Of a DNA stretch of 64,000 nt, positions 1 to 9,455 are shown one piece after another. The translations under genes were made by a program, and so were the position numbers. The first letter of the stretch is position 1; every line of letters starts with the position of its first letter. The DNA comes from Diaporthe sp. PMI_573. Its lineage: Eukaryota; Ascomycota; Sordariomycetes; Diaporthales; Diaporthaceae. The notes beneath the pieces were generated by a model. It had not been told where the DNA came from and did not search any database. It worked only from the letters and a program-made list of their open reading frames with translations. Where the stretch lies: assembly GCA_021399435.1 (NCBI GenBank), contig JAJTUP010000035.1, positions 682,001 through 746,000 of the forward strand, read 5' to 3'.

Positions 1-1020
1 AGAAGATCTTTTCAGGAACCACGGAACTCCTCTGAGGCGGCAGAGACCACCTACTGTTGCAATCGACGATACAAAAAGCAACCGGGGCTTCCTCGATGGC
101 ATGGTGAAGTGTGCGTCCCTTGGGTAGGCCGAGAAGGTTCTGGAAGAATCCGAACTGGTTCTCGAAGGATGCAAGGGGCAGATTGAAGTCCATCGGCGAG
201 CTTTTTCAAGGGCAATTTGAACATCGTCGGTTGTACGTTCGATATCGCGAAAGACAGCTCGCTGACGCCATTCGTCTTTCCAAAGAATTCTGAGATGGTC
301 ACTATTTTTTGGGACGATTAAATCGTATATCTCTTGTGGATCTGTGAAACCGTTCAGGAAAGCGTCATCAGCCAGCGCCATTGCCATGATAGGTATCAAG
401 GGGTCGTATATCAGCATGTCATCCTCGCGGAAGGCAAACTCCTTGGGATCCGATGTGCCACCGGACCTCTTAATGTGCTTGAGGTACACCTTCATCACAA
501 CCCGCGGCCTCACTTCCCCACTAAGGGCCGAGAACAGCTGAAACTCCAGGCGCTCGTACAGTAGCTGGCCGATGAGGGCGCCGGGTCGCGTCGCTGTGGC
601 GCCAGCGAGGATCAGATTTGCAGCCAGCTGCACGCGAAGGCGCTCATGAGCAAATATCTCCTCATCTCGGACCCAATGATGGTACAACAGCATAGCAAGG
701 TCCTCGACGAAGAGCCCGGCCTTCTCCTTCTTAGTAGTGTCCAGGCCGTAGGTAGGTGTTACGTATGTATGGATCCACTAGAAATGTCAATATGGAGGTA
801 CTGGAGATTAAGGTGCTGCTTACGTTCCGAACATCATACAGCACCTCCTCCTTCATCCAGCTGGCCATCTTCTGGGAATAAACCATACTGAGAAGTTTCC
901 AGTACGTGAGGACCGATGACTCCTTCTTTATCCTTGAATTCTCGACCCTCCAAACTAGGTATACTTAGTGAGGAGCACCCCTCAAGATTAGCCAGCATGG
1001 CCAGCCTGGCGTTAACATAC
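1..1020 (-). CDS. DUF3435 (tyrosine-recombinase-like, Starship-captain family) gene, partial
   Basis: The gene reads leftward off the window edge, so its 3' end is missing. After removing likely introns at 778..823 and 955..1020 (minus-strand borders GTAAGC/CTAG and GTATGT/CTAG), exon 824..954 encodes a stretch containing ESSVLTYWKLLSMVY and YDVRN. Exon 1..777 continues with WIHTYV, KAGLFVEDLAMLLYHHW, FAHERLRVQLA and ATATRPGALIG. This series is characteristic of fungal DUF3435 proteins. The Arg in ATRPGAL sits in a context like the first catalytic Arg of tyrosine recombinases. DUF3435 proteins include the captain recombinases of Starship elements, but many family members are not captains. The family-like frame becomes hard to follow below about position 200, so decay or another intron is possible there. 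The family call is fairly firm; activity is not shown. Confidence 0.68.
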
Positions 1021-2190
1021 CAGAAGCAAGGCCGGTGGGAAAAGGCCGAGAAGGCAAGCGTCCTCTGTGTAGGTATCTGATTCCGATAATTCGGAGCCGC
1101 CAATATAAGTACAGCCAAACGCTTGATTCACGGAGTCTGGATTCGCAAGTATCGCTTTTTCACGTTTCTCTTCGCTGCGTTCGCTTTCCGCCCCGGGCCG
1201 GATGGCAGTACGCGGGAGGTCCGCATCGCGCGTCTTTACCTGACTCTTCCTGGTAGACTTATTCCCGCGAAGCCGTTTTGCAGCCCTTCCAAGGCCTCCA
1301 GCAGTTGGTGCCTCAACATTCTTCCTTTTTCCCTCTTGGTACGATGGCTTTGGCGAAGAAAAGGGCAAGGCAGGCGTAGGATGAGGCATAATGCGCCTGG
1401 GCTCGTTAGACGTTTTGTGCGAAGGAAGAGGTCGAGTAGAGGGCATCGACTGGTGGACTCCGGTTGATGAGTCAAACACTGAGGAGGGAGGCTGGATCGA
1501 AGCGGACGCGATAGGTACACAGTTTGGTGAGATTTCGTGCACAATCTTGGAAGGCATCAGCGCCTGGGATGGGGCATCTCGGGTCATGTAATCTCATGGA
1601 GGGGACGTCTGAGGCATCATTGCTGGGCGCGCAATTGCAGGTGTATGAGCCGTGGGCGTATGGACATCTGACCGTACAGGTCAGCTCTCGCCAGATTTGG
1701 ATGTATGGAACCGATGTTGAGACGATTCAAATATCCCGGCTAGCAAACCTGAAGATGATCGATCTCTCTCGGTGGCTTGTCGGATCCCGTCTGGCCCTCA
1801 AGTATAGAATCAGCAAGGATAGCGTGAAGCTTCTGATTTATATTCGCTTTCGCCTTTGCCATCTTCGCTTCGTGCTCCTGGCACAGCCGGTGGTATTTCA
1901 AGCGCAGGTCTACTTGTGTAGTAATGGTCGAAAAGCGGACTTTTGTACCCGCAAAATTCGTTTTTTATCTTTTGGGAAGCTTCGCAAACACCCGTGACGA
2001 AGTGCTCCATCTCGTGGCGTAATTGTGCCTCAAATTTCCTTCTTTGAAGCCCCATACTCATTGTCTAAGTGTAGCCGTTCCGCAGCGAACTCTCCTTTCA
2101 ATGTCTCCAAGCACCGGTCTCGTAGACTTTGTGGGATGTTCATTGAGTCCGTAGATGGAGCGGTGGTCGGCAGACACTTCGAATTCTAGT
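1021..2190 (-). pseudogene. Disrupted coiled-coil / Pro-Ser-rich coding region upstream of the DUF3435 exons
   Basis: Coding-like minus-strand sequence lies here but no single frame is open. It begins near 2143 with MNIPQSLRDRCLETLKGEF, then charged helical sequence that changes frame near 2050 (into KFEAQLRHEMEHFVTG) and again near 1930 (into LRLKYHRLCQEHEAKMAK). It continues into a Pro/Ser-rich stretch with an in-frame stop near 1590 and a Lys/Arg-rich block (KRLRGNKSTRKSQVKTR) to about 1040. This could be the decayed N-terminal part of the DUF3435 gene or a separate dead gene; the frame changes and the stop argue against a functional protein. I recognise no domain other than probable coiled coil. 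Confidence 0.4.
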
Positions 2191-2612
2191 TCATCGACGT
2201 GGAACGATTAGACAATAGGGTCGAAACTTGCGTTGCAATCCAGTCAGAAAACAGCGGGGTAGCGCAGAAAGTTAGTCTTATAAGTTTGTGTACAGGCCCA
2301 TGCCTTCAACTTGAGGTAGTAGATTGCGAACTCAAAAGGTGTCAGAACGTTTGGGGTTGGAAATCCATCGGAGATATCTCAATATGATAACGCTGCCGTG
2401 ATGGGGATACGAATGGTTGAAAAATTAGGTAGATGCGGAATACACCGAGAGGTGGGTGGACGATGTCACGTGCACAGGCAGGAATACTTTTACCCCGCAT
2501 GAGTAACCTCATTCAGACAACAAAACTCTTTGTCCTGCACGCTCAAGAAGCATGATGTCCGGCTAAATTACCGCAACAGAGCCGGCGGGCCGCGGCCCCG
2601 GCCGCTTGATCT
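2191..2612. other. Intergenic, no gene seen
   Basis: No convincing ORF, RNA gene or repeat is visible. This is the gap between the DUF3435 region (leftward) and the leucine-rich-repeat gene (rightward). If a Starship 5' border existed for the leftward captain-type gene, it would be expected here or just upstream of that gene's start, but I see no recognisable terminal motif. Confidence 0.4.
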
Positions 2613-3590
2613 GTGCGGCACAGCGATCGGTGTCCATTAGGCAGCGACTGTCAATTTGTTCAACATCATGCGATCCAGGGGACGATGCAACAACACGTAA
2701 CCTTTGGCAAGAAGCTCGAAATTGGCCAGACCTGTCACAACATGCCTCCCGTACGTACCGCAAAGCAGCATTCGACTGCCCCATTGAATAGCAGAAGCAA
2801 TGCACCAGCGGCACAGATATCAACAATACCCACCACCGTCGACTTGCACAAGAGTGTCCATTTCAGAGGTGACAAGGAATGGGAGGCTCGGGCCAGTCGT
2901 TTGAGTTCCAGGACGAGAAAAATATCGTTCGGGTCGGAGTTTGTTCTGAAGAGGTGAGTCAGGCTCGACGCCACTAGAATATCTCACAACTTGGAATGAT
3001 TGTGAAGTGTGGTGCTGATCTAATTCCGAAATCCTCTTGCCAGCAAACACATCGAAGATCTGCTAGCCATGGGACCGAGCATCTGCGAGAAACTGTGGGA
3101 ATTTGAGTTCATCTATGACGATGTCACCTATGGCGCGCATAACTCAGCCACGGATTTGACAAACGATGCTATTAAACTAATAGCCCAGAGCTGTCCCAGC
3201 CTCCGCCGCGTCAAGCTACCAGGGACGTGTGACCTCACCCACGAGGCCCTGGTGGTCCTGTTCGAGAACTGCCCGAGCCTATCGGAAGTAGAGATCACAG
3301 GCGCTTCAAGGAGCGGGAAGAACAACACAGGAGCGATCTTTGCCTTGCTGCTTGAAAGGCAAGACTTAGCGCCCAAGCTGCACAAGCTGCGCTTGGACCC
3401 CATGAGCAACGATGAGATGAAGGCAATGAGGGCGGTGACTAAGCAGAGGGAGAAGCTCCTGGTTCAGGTTGTATCGGTGCACGAAGAGAAGAAGTGGGGG
3501 GATTGGGAGCTCGTAGTGCATGCTGATAACTATCGGAAAGGGAGGATTCGGACCGGTGCTATGTATGGATCTCTGTATGGAGGCAAGTAA
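2613..3590 (+). CDS. Leucine-rich-repeat (RNI/F-box-LRR-like) protein, N-terminus uncertain
   Basis: The firm part is 3044..3590. It encodes spaced LRR-type units: LTNDAIKLIAQSCPSLRRV, LTHEALVVLFENCPSLSEV, then FALLLERQDLAPKLHKLRL. These fit the cysteine-containing LRRs of F-box/LRR and AMN1-like substrate adaptors. An intron 2954..3043 (GTGAGT...GCCAG) keeps frame with the ORF starting at 2613, giving the join KHIEDLLAMGPSICEKLW. The 2613..2953 exon has no family-like features and few hydrophobic repeats, so the true start may be different or lost. No F-box is visible. An intact F-box/LRR protein would be much longer, so this is probably a fragment or a small LRR protein. Confidence 0.55.
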
Positions 3591-4262
3591 GGATGGCGGC
3601 ATTCCCTATGCATCACCTAGCACAAGTGCGCCTAATGGAGTAATAGTGCTCCGTTCGTTAGGTGTATTCAGCAACTAAAGACAGGAATTGCACTTCCTCG
3701 GCTGCAGGTAAGCCGTATCTTCGCGCATCGGTGATCGAGCTTAGTGTTGTGGGAGGCTTGTGTCGGGCAACAATGCAGCACCTGCCAGTGCTGATTCGAA
3801 AACAGGCAAGCCAGTAAGTGTGGTGGGTCGTGCAGCTGCTCCGGCATCGTGCTTGAAAACCTAGAACAGAATTGTTATGAGTATAACATCGCCTAATGAG
3901 CAAAATACAGCCTAATAGTGATCATTTATGTGCGGCTTAGCTTCTCAATTATTCAACAACACTGAAATTTGTTCATACCTAGGACTCGAGACGCATTGTC
4001 TGTTGAATCTGGTGTAGACTCTTCAACCTTGTGCGCTGTATTGCTTAGAAGCTCCACTGCACAACCGCGGCAATTGCGGGAATGGCTAGGCTCAGGTGAC
4101 TGAGGCGCCTAATGATTGGCTGGGTGCTGCCCCCGGTACTGGTGGGTCCCGCGGGCCGGGCGCCCGTAGCCAGCCATTTTCCTCGCGTCACTACATCTCT
4201 GACACCTCAATTCCCCCGAGCCCATAACTTGGCCCTCGCCCACCTCTCTGTTCTCATCACCA
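3591..4262. other. Intergenic / upstream region of the DUF7924 gene
   Basis: No coding region is supported. The pyrimidine-rich stretch at about 4160-4260, just before the ATG at 4263, is typical of fungal 5' leaders. Confidence 0.4.
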
Positions 4263-5999
4263 TGGCCCGCACTCGAGCCCAGACAGCGGCCCAGAGGGAG
4301 CGCCCATCGCCGGCTCCAAATAATCAAGGTACTCATTCTTCGCGGCGCGGAAGGACATCTTCCCCTAACAGTTGACAGGAAAGCGACCCCAGGGCATCCC
4401 GTCGCGCAAAGGCGCACCTCGAAAGCGCGATCGCCTTCAAAAGCAAACCGCAGCCAGGCGCGCCGAACACAATCGCCCACGGCCGTCGACAATCAACGAA
4501 ACGCCGTCTCAACAAGTATGCTGTTCTATCTTTGCATTGCAATGGGTCACAAGCTGAGCTGTGTACAGGATCACCCCGCGCTTGTCCAAAGCAGAGGTCG
4601 CAAGCGCAAGCAATTAGTCGAAAATATTCTCGAACCCAGCCCCGACCCAGCCCAGAAGCGACAACGAACATCCCGTACATGTCCTGCCGTGCACACATTT
4701 AGCGAGCCACCGACTCGGACCAGCGCCTCCAAACGCGCGACTGACCCGATTATTTTCTGGGCGGAGGAAGGGCGCTGGCCAGAGGAACAGTGCTGGCCGG
4801 AAGAGATCTCGGAGACGGACCCCACCATGGAGCGTCTACTTGCGCGGAAGAAATCCTCGTCCAATCTTTCGCGTAAGCGATCGAACTCTGCCACATCCAC
4901 GACGCCCAGCGATCAGAAGCCACGGGAGGAGAAGAGCGCACCATATCGAGACCAGCGCTATGAGACCCTGCTCGAGATCAAAGGCAGCCATATGACCGAG
5001 TCTCCCTTGGGATTGGCTGGTGCCAGCCAGGCTGTTTGCCGATCCCTTCTCGAGAAGATGCAGCCAGTCCCCGGCGATTCCCTCTTCCGCGACGACATCT
5101 TCAAAGCCACTTGCCAGAAGATACACAACAAAAATGAGGCGCGAGTCATTCAAGATATCACTCGGCTCATTGTTCCTTCGGCCGAAAGTCTTGCTACATT
5201 CGGTGCAAAGCGTCTTGACATCCTGACGGAGAGTGTCAACGAAGGGTGGAACAACTCGATCCCCTTCACCGGCACTCGTCCCCAGCCCGACTACTCCGTT
5301 GGCTTCAGACGAGAGGCATTCACCGAGGAGCAGATCACTAAGCTGTCACCATTCATTGGCGACTTTATCACTGGAGACCAGTCCTTCTTCATGGCCACGT
5401 ACTACATGTACTTCCCATTCTTGACGTGCGAGGTGAAGTGTGGCGCCGCGGCGCTCGATATCGCGGACCGTCAGAACGCCCACAGCATGACCCTTGCGGT
5501 GCGGGCCATCGTTGAGCTTTTTCGTGCTGTGAAGCGCGAGGATGAAGTCCACCGGCAAATCCTCGCGTTCTCCATCTCGCATGACCATAGGTCGGTGCGT
5601 ATCTACGCCCACTACGCGGAGATAGACGGGAAGGTTGCCAAGTATTACCGCCATCCAATTCGCGAATTTTCGTTCACAGAGCTGGATGGCAAGGAGAAGT
5701 GGACGGCGTATCGCTTTACCAAGAATGTCTACGACACATGGATGCCCACGCACTTTAAGAGAATCTGCTCAGCTATCGACCAGTTGCCGTCCGAGTTAAA
5801 CTTTGACGTCCCGTCGCTCCCGGAAACTGGGCTATCCCAGGACCTGGAGAGCCTGATGCAGTCGGATGTTGGCTCGGTTTCTCTGCTTGTTGATCAGGAC
5901 AGCCAATCGAGCAATGCCGGCGAAGCGCAAGCGGCCACTCCAGGCACCTCATTCACAGAACCCCAGCTGACCAAGAAGAGGAGGGGAGCTAAGAAGTAG
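4263..5999 (+). CDS. DUF7924-type protein with PD-(D/E)XK-like motif
   Basis: Three exons, 4263..4328, 4372..4515 and 4569..5999, join in phase 0 to give about 546 aa; introns are 43 and 53 bp. The first ~190 residues are basic and low-complexity (many Lys/Arg/Ser/Pro), suggesting nuclear localisation and disorder. The C-terminal half is globular and matches the fungal DUF7924 family as I know it: LIVPSAESLA, PQPDYSVGF, FLTCEVKCG, ADRQNAHSM and ILAFSISHDH. The order Pro-Asp (D311), then Glu-Val-Lys (E358, K360), then Gln (Q372) resembles a PD-(D/E)XK nuclease core. That is inference and catalysis is unproven. The tail is Ser/Glu-rich and ends with a Lys/Arg cluster (KKRRGAKK). The ORF is intact with no sign of decay, so it is likely a live gene despite the repeats around it. 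Confidence 0.8.
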   Translation, partial: WPALEPRQRPRGSAHRRLQIIKVLILRGAEGHLPLTVDRKATPGHPVAQRRTSKARSPSKANRSQARRTQSPTAVDNQRNAVSTSMLFYLCIAMGHKLSCVQDHPALVQSRGRKRKQLVENILEPSPDPAQKRQRTSRTCPAVHTFSEPPTRTSASKRATDPIIFWAEEGRWPEEQCWPEEISETDPTMERLLARKKSSSNLSRKRSNSATSTTPSDQKPREEKSAPYRDQRYETLLEIKGSHMTESPLGLAGASQAVCRSLLEKMQPVPGDSLFRDDIFKATCQKIHNKNEARVIQDITRLIVPSAESLATFGAKRLDILTESVNEGWNNSIPFTGTRPQPDYSVGFRREAFTEEQITKLSPFIGDFITGDQSFFMATYYMYFPFLTCEVKCGAAALDIADRQNAHSMTLAVRAIVELFRAVKREDEVHRQILAFSISHDHRSVRIYAHYAEIDGKVAKYYRHPIREFSFTELDGKEKWTAYRFTKNVYDTWMPTHFKRICSAIDQLPSELNFDVPSLPETGLSQDLESLMQSDVGSVSLLVDQDSQSSNAGEAQAATPGTSFTEPQLTKKRRGAKK

Positions 6000-6613
6000 G
6001 CCAAGAAGGATCAAATGATTGTTGGGAAAATGCTAGGCGCAGTGTTCCGAGTTAGCCGAATCTTTGGCTTGGAGGAATCATCCCAGATGCACATAGATAC
6101 GATGTGCCCTTCCATACATTATGGCAGAAAACAGAACCCTTCGAGTAGCTAAGGAGAGAATGGAAGATTGACAATGACCACTTAGCCTTCTCGATATATT
6201 TGATTCCATCGCTAAAGTCATCCGCAGCCTGCGAAACTTTCACAACCTGCGAAGCCGCACAGCCGGCGATGCTCATCTATCAGGCCGAGAAGAGTCCATT
6301 CTCTACTAATAGCTTTACCAACAATGTGCACTACCCGCAGCGGAGTACACATCCGTGTGGCCAGCAATTCTTCAGTCCGCCGAATACGACCAACACCGCA
6401 CCCGGGGATGTCGGATGACTGGGATTACGTTCAGAATGCAGCATGTAGGAACAGCTGTCCATCTTGAGACGTGGGGGCAGTTGAACCTTGAGCCCGATGC
6501 GTAGTGATCTTATCTAAGGTATTTGGAGTCCCGATCGTCTATATAAGTCTATTTTCTCATGGGTTTTAACGTCACTTGCCTAGCACCTCGCCAGTCATGG
6601 TGCCGCGACCACT
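6000..6613. other. Intergenic, no gene seen
   Basis: Short ORFs here show no family features. The stretch ends at the target duplication of the hAT element. Confidence 0.4.
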
Positions 6614-6639
6614 GCCAGAAACAGTGCTGGATAGCCACG
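6614..6639 (+). repeat. hAT left target duplication (6614-6621) and left terminal inverted repeat (6622-6639)
   Basis: GCCAGAAA at 6614-6621 is repeated exactly at 9390-9397. CAGTGCTGGATAGCCACG at 6622-6639 is the exact reverse complement of 9372-9389. An 8-bp duplication and a CAGTG start are hallmarks of hAT transposons. Confidence 0.93.
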
Positions 6640-6640
6640 C

Positions 6641-6740
6641 TATGAAACTGAAACTCACCCCAGTTTCAGTTTCATGAAACCGGACGCCAGTATAGTTTCA
6701 GTTTCATATGAACCGGTTTCAGTTTCATATGAAACAATAT
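6641..6740. repeat. hAT left subterminal GAAAC/GTTTC repeats
   Basis: Clustered copies of ATGAAACTGAAACT, GTTTCAGTTTCAT and CATATGAAAC in both orientations. They match the cluster at the other end of the same element. Confidence 0.8.
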
Positions 6741-6865
6741 CCAATTGCTTTTTTTTTGGGGGGGGGGGGGACAAGCTCCGCGCCGACATACCGATACACC
6801 TTATCTCTAAGCATCCCAAAGATGTTTGGCATTGTCTGCCTACCTATACTACCGGTACCGATTCC

Positions 6866-9187
6866 CTAGTCGCAATCGCTTTCTTCCCCCCTGCCCATCT
6901 CTATATCTTCTTGGAGAATCCTTACAGCCACGTCGATATCCTCCGCTCCCCTAAATACCCCTGCAAGAAGCGGCCTGCTTTTCCCCTTTGGAACACTTAT
7001 CCAACTTTTAATGCATTCACATACCTCTACCATTTTGGCAGACATGCTACTTCTATCCCATGTAACCTGCCGTCTTGCGCCCGAGAAAATTCGCTCTGCT
7101 TCCGTAGACATCGGAGGAATGCAGAATATGTCAATAGCCATACGGCAGAGGAGGGGGAAATTCTCTCGTTGGGTCGGTTCAAGCCACCACTGTAAGGCCG
7201 TTTGTTGTCCAATCCCAACTTGTGAACCCTGCGAAGTATCGTCAAAACCTGGCCATTAGAAGGCTTCAAAATTACTTACATAAATAAAGCGGTCGAATTC
7301 ATCCTTCACCTCGCTCGCTGTGCTGTACACCTTTTGCCTCCAGCGATCAAACCCATCGAGTTCTTGCCCTTTCTCCTGTTGTTTATCTGGGAGCTGGTAG
7401 CTCTTGTACTCTGTCGACCAAATCTTTCTTACAGACTTCACGGCATTGCTAACCCAGGCTGGGTTTCTCTTCCACTGCTCACTCAGATAGCTCTTTCGGA
7501 GTGCTGGGTGGAGGAGGATACCGGCCACGTACACGGGGGCCTGTTCGGTAAGCTGGTAATACTTCTCGAACTTTAGCCAAGCCACGTGAAAGCGCGCGTA
7601 GAAGCGTGGGTTACTGAAAGCCTTGTCTTTAGCCTGCGTGAAGTGATGATGGAGGAAATCCATATGAGATAGAACTTCATCGAGTGTGTTCTCCCGGCCT
7701 TGGCGTACCGAGATCTGGTGAAATGGTTGTAGAAACGCATGGATGTCTCGGAGCTCGTTCCAGTCGTTGTGGTCCAGTGCATCTTTCTCGATCTTGGCAT
7801 GATTTTCTTGAATCCAATCCATGAACTTTGCCCGCCTCTCAATTGCCACGTCAATAAGACGAAACCATGAATTCCAGCGTGTATCATTGTCCCTCGGCAA
7901 GGCCCGGCCAATCTTGGCCTTGAAGTCGTTGCAGATGCTGGTAGAGCTCCTTGAATACATGCACAAGTTGTGGAGCTTCCCCAGGACATTAAACTCCCGC
8001 CATTCCTCGGTGGCTTGTGCCTTCGTAAGGACGCCCCCTTCTTCTTTTTCGGATAGCCTGCACAGTCGCTCATACGCCTCATCAATCCCCTCTTGCTCAT
8101 CCTCCTGGATCTTCTTTGCCTTACTCCGAAAGAGGAAGGCTTGAACGATGAGGTTCATGATGTGGCCACTGCAGCGTAGTCGCCTGGCAACCGGGTCTAA
8201 ACCATCAATCTCTTTTGCGACATCGTCAAGCATAGTATCGTTAGCATCGTGATTATCCATCGTAAAGTAGCCAATCTTACTGCTGAGGTCGTACTCTTCG
8301 ACAACCTCCAGGAAAGTCTTGGCTTGCAATTTCCCATTGTGGCTTCCTTTGTACTCGCGCAGTGACAATAACGCTTGAGCGACTTCTCTAGTCTCCGCGT
8401 CTACAAAATGGACCACGATTGCCTGATATGCTGCCTTCTGTTCCGATGAGGTCCACATGTCAATGGTGAAGTGGACCATGGAAGAGAGAGAACCATGAAG
8501 CTTATTGACGAGGCCTTGTTTGTGTTGAGCGAAAGTCTTTTCGAGAAGCTTCGGTACCGCTTTGCGGCTGCGTAGGAGGACGTCCCGGGCCATATAGTTA
8601 CAGGAGAGTATAACAGCATGAAACTCGGGGTACTCGATGAATGTGTAGGCGATATTGCGAACGGCAAGAAGCCTGGCGAGGGCTTCCTCGAATGCAGGAA
8701 TATTAATAGCGTTTGCCAAATATTTTTCCTCGTTGAGGTCTCGATTGGCTTGGCGTTCCTCCTGCCTTCCAAACAAATCCGTGATGATGCCATGTTGCTG
8801 CTTCTTCAGATCCGACCTTTCGGCATGCTCTATAACCCGGATGCCATGAAAGTCCCGTAGGTGCTTGCGGGCTCGGCTCAGGTTCGTCGTTACCGAATTA
8901 GGCTTTTTCGTGGAGTCGCAGTGCTTGCAGTACCAAATTTCGTGGTATGAGGTATCACGAGCTTTCTCTCCTCTCTCTTCATAAGGGTCACGCGCCTCGT
9001 TCCAAGTGCTTTTGTTTGTACGGCCTTTGGCGCGCTTGCCAGCCCGATCAGAGGGAGAGCGATCCAAAGCGCGCTTCGCGGGAACGGGAGAGTCAAGCGA
9101 AGCAGGTCCCAAGAGCTCGTCAGAAGGCTCCGATAACAAGGGAGCGGGCGAAGCTGATGACATATTTGCTGTTGGCAAGTTTCTCAC
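6866..9187 (-). CDS. hAT family transposase, intact, two exons
   Basis: Exons 9187..7280 and 7228..6866 join across a 51-bp intron (GTAAGT...TTCGCAG, phase 0) to give about 756 aa. A BED zinc finger is visible (C87, C90, H109, H114: WYCKHC, RARKHLRDFH), preceded by a basic tract. The RNase H-like catalytic core follows, with FTIDMWTSSE, GYFTMDNHDANDTM, LRCSGHIMNLIVQAFLF and NDTRWNSWFRLI. Exon 2 carries the C-terminal dimerisation region (WWLEPTQRENFPLL, AIDIFCIPPMSTEAERIFSG, RRQVTWDRSSM). No internal stops or frameshifts were found. The enzyme would cut and paste the surrounding element, acting in the nucleus. The start at 9187 is chosen as the first Met of the open frame, and MSSASPAP nine codons later is an alternative. 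Confidence 0.92.
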
Positions 9188-9254
9188 TGTGTTGAAGGCA
9201 TTTGGTTTGCGAAATTTTCCTGATTAAGTACTAAGCTATTTGGGACTCATCGGG

Positions 9255-9370
9255 CGTATATGAAACATATGAAACCGACTGAAACATATGAAACTGGGAG
9301 AGTTACAGTTTCATATGAACCCGGGTCCAGGGACTGTTTCAGTTTCATATGAAACAGTATGAAACAACAC
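9255..9370. repeat. hAT right subterminal GAAAC/GTTTC repeats
   Basis: At least seven copies of CATATGAAAC or its complement, including GTTTCATATGAAAC. They mirror those at 6641-6740. Confidence 0.8.
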
Positions 9371-9371
9371 A

Positions 9372-9397
9372 CGTGGCTATCCAGCACTGGCCAGAAA
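9372..9397 (+). repeat. hAT right terminal inverted repeat (9372-9389) and target duplication (9390-9397)
   Basis: CGTGGCTATCCAGCACTG followed by GCCAGAAA. Both match the left end exactly. Confidence 0.93.
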
Positions 9398-9455
9398 TAG
9401 CGCTTTAGACTGTACCCTTAGAAGACCTGACATCTCTACACGTCACCTTCTTATA

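Larger units (their letters stand above)
6622..9389 (-). mobile_element. Complete hAT DNA transposon
   Basis: A 2768-bp element with perfect 18-bp terminal inverted repeats, a perfect 8-bp target duplication and one transposase gene on the minus strand. Both subterminal zones (about 6641-6735 and 9255-9370) are packed with GTTTC / GAAAC and the palindrome GTTTCATATGAAAC, which probably bind transposase. The undamaged duplication and open transposase point to a recent insertion. A homopolymer of T then G at about 6749-6770 lies inside the left end and may vary between copies. Confidence 0.93.

Noticed and set aside
1524..1997. 157-codon plus-strand ORF
   Set aside because: Lies opposite disrupted minus-strand coding sequence and has no recognisable motif.
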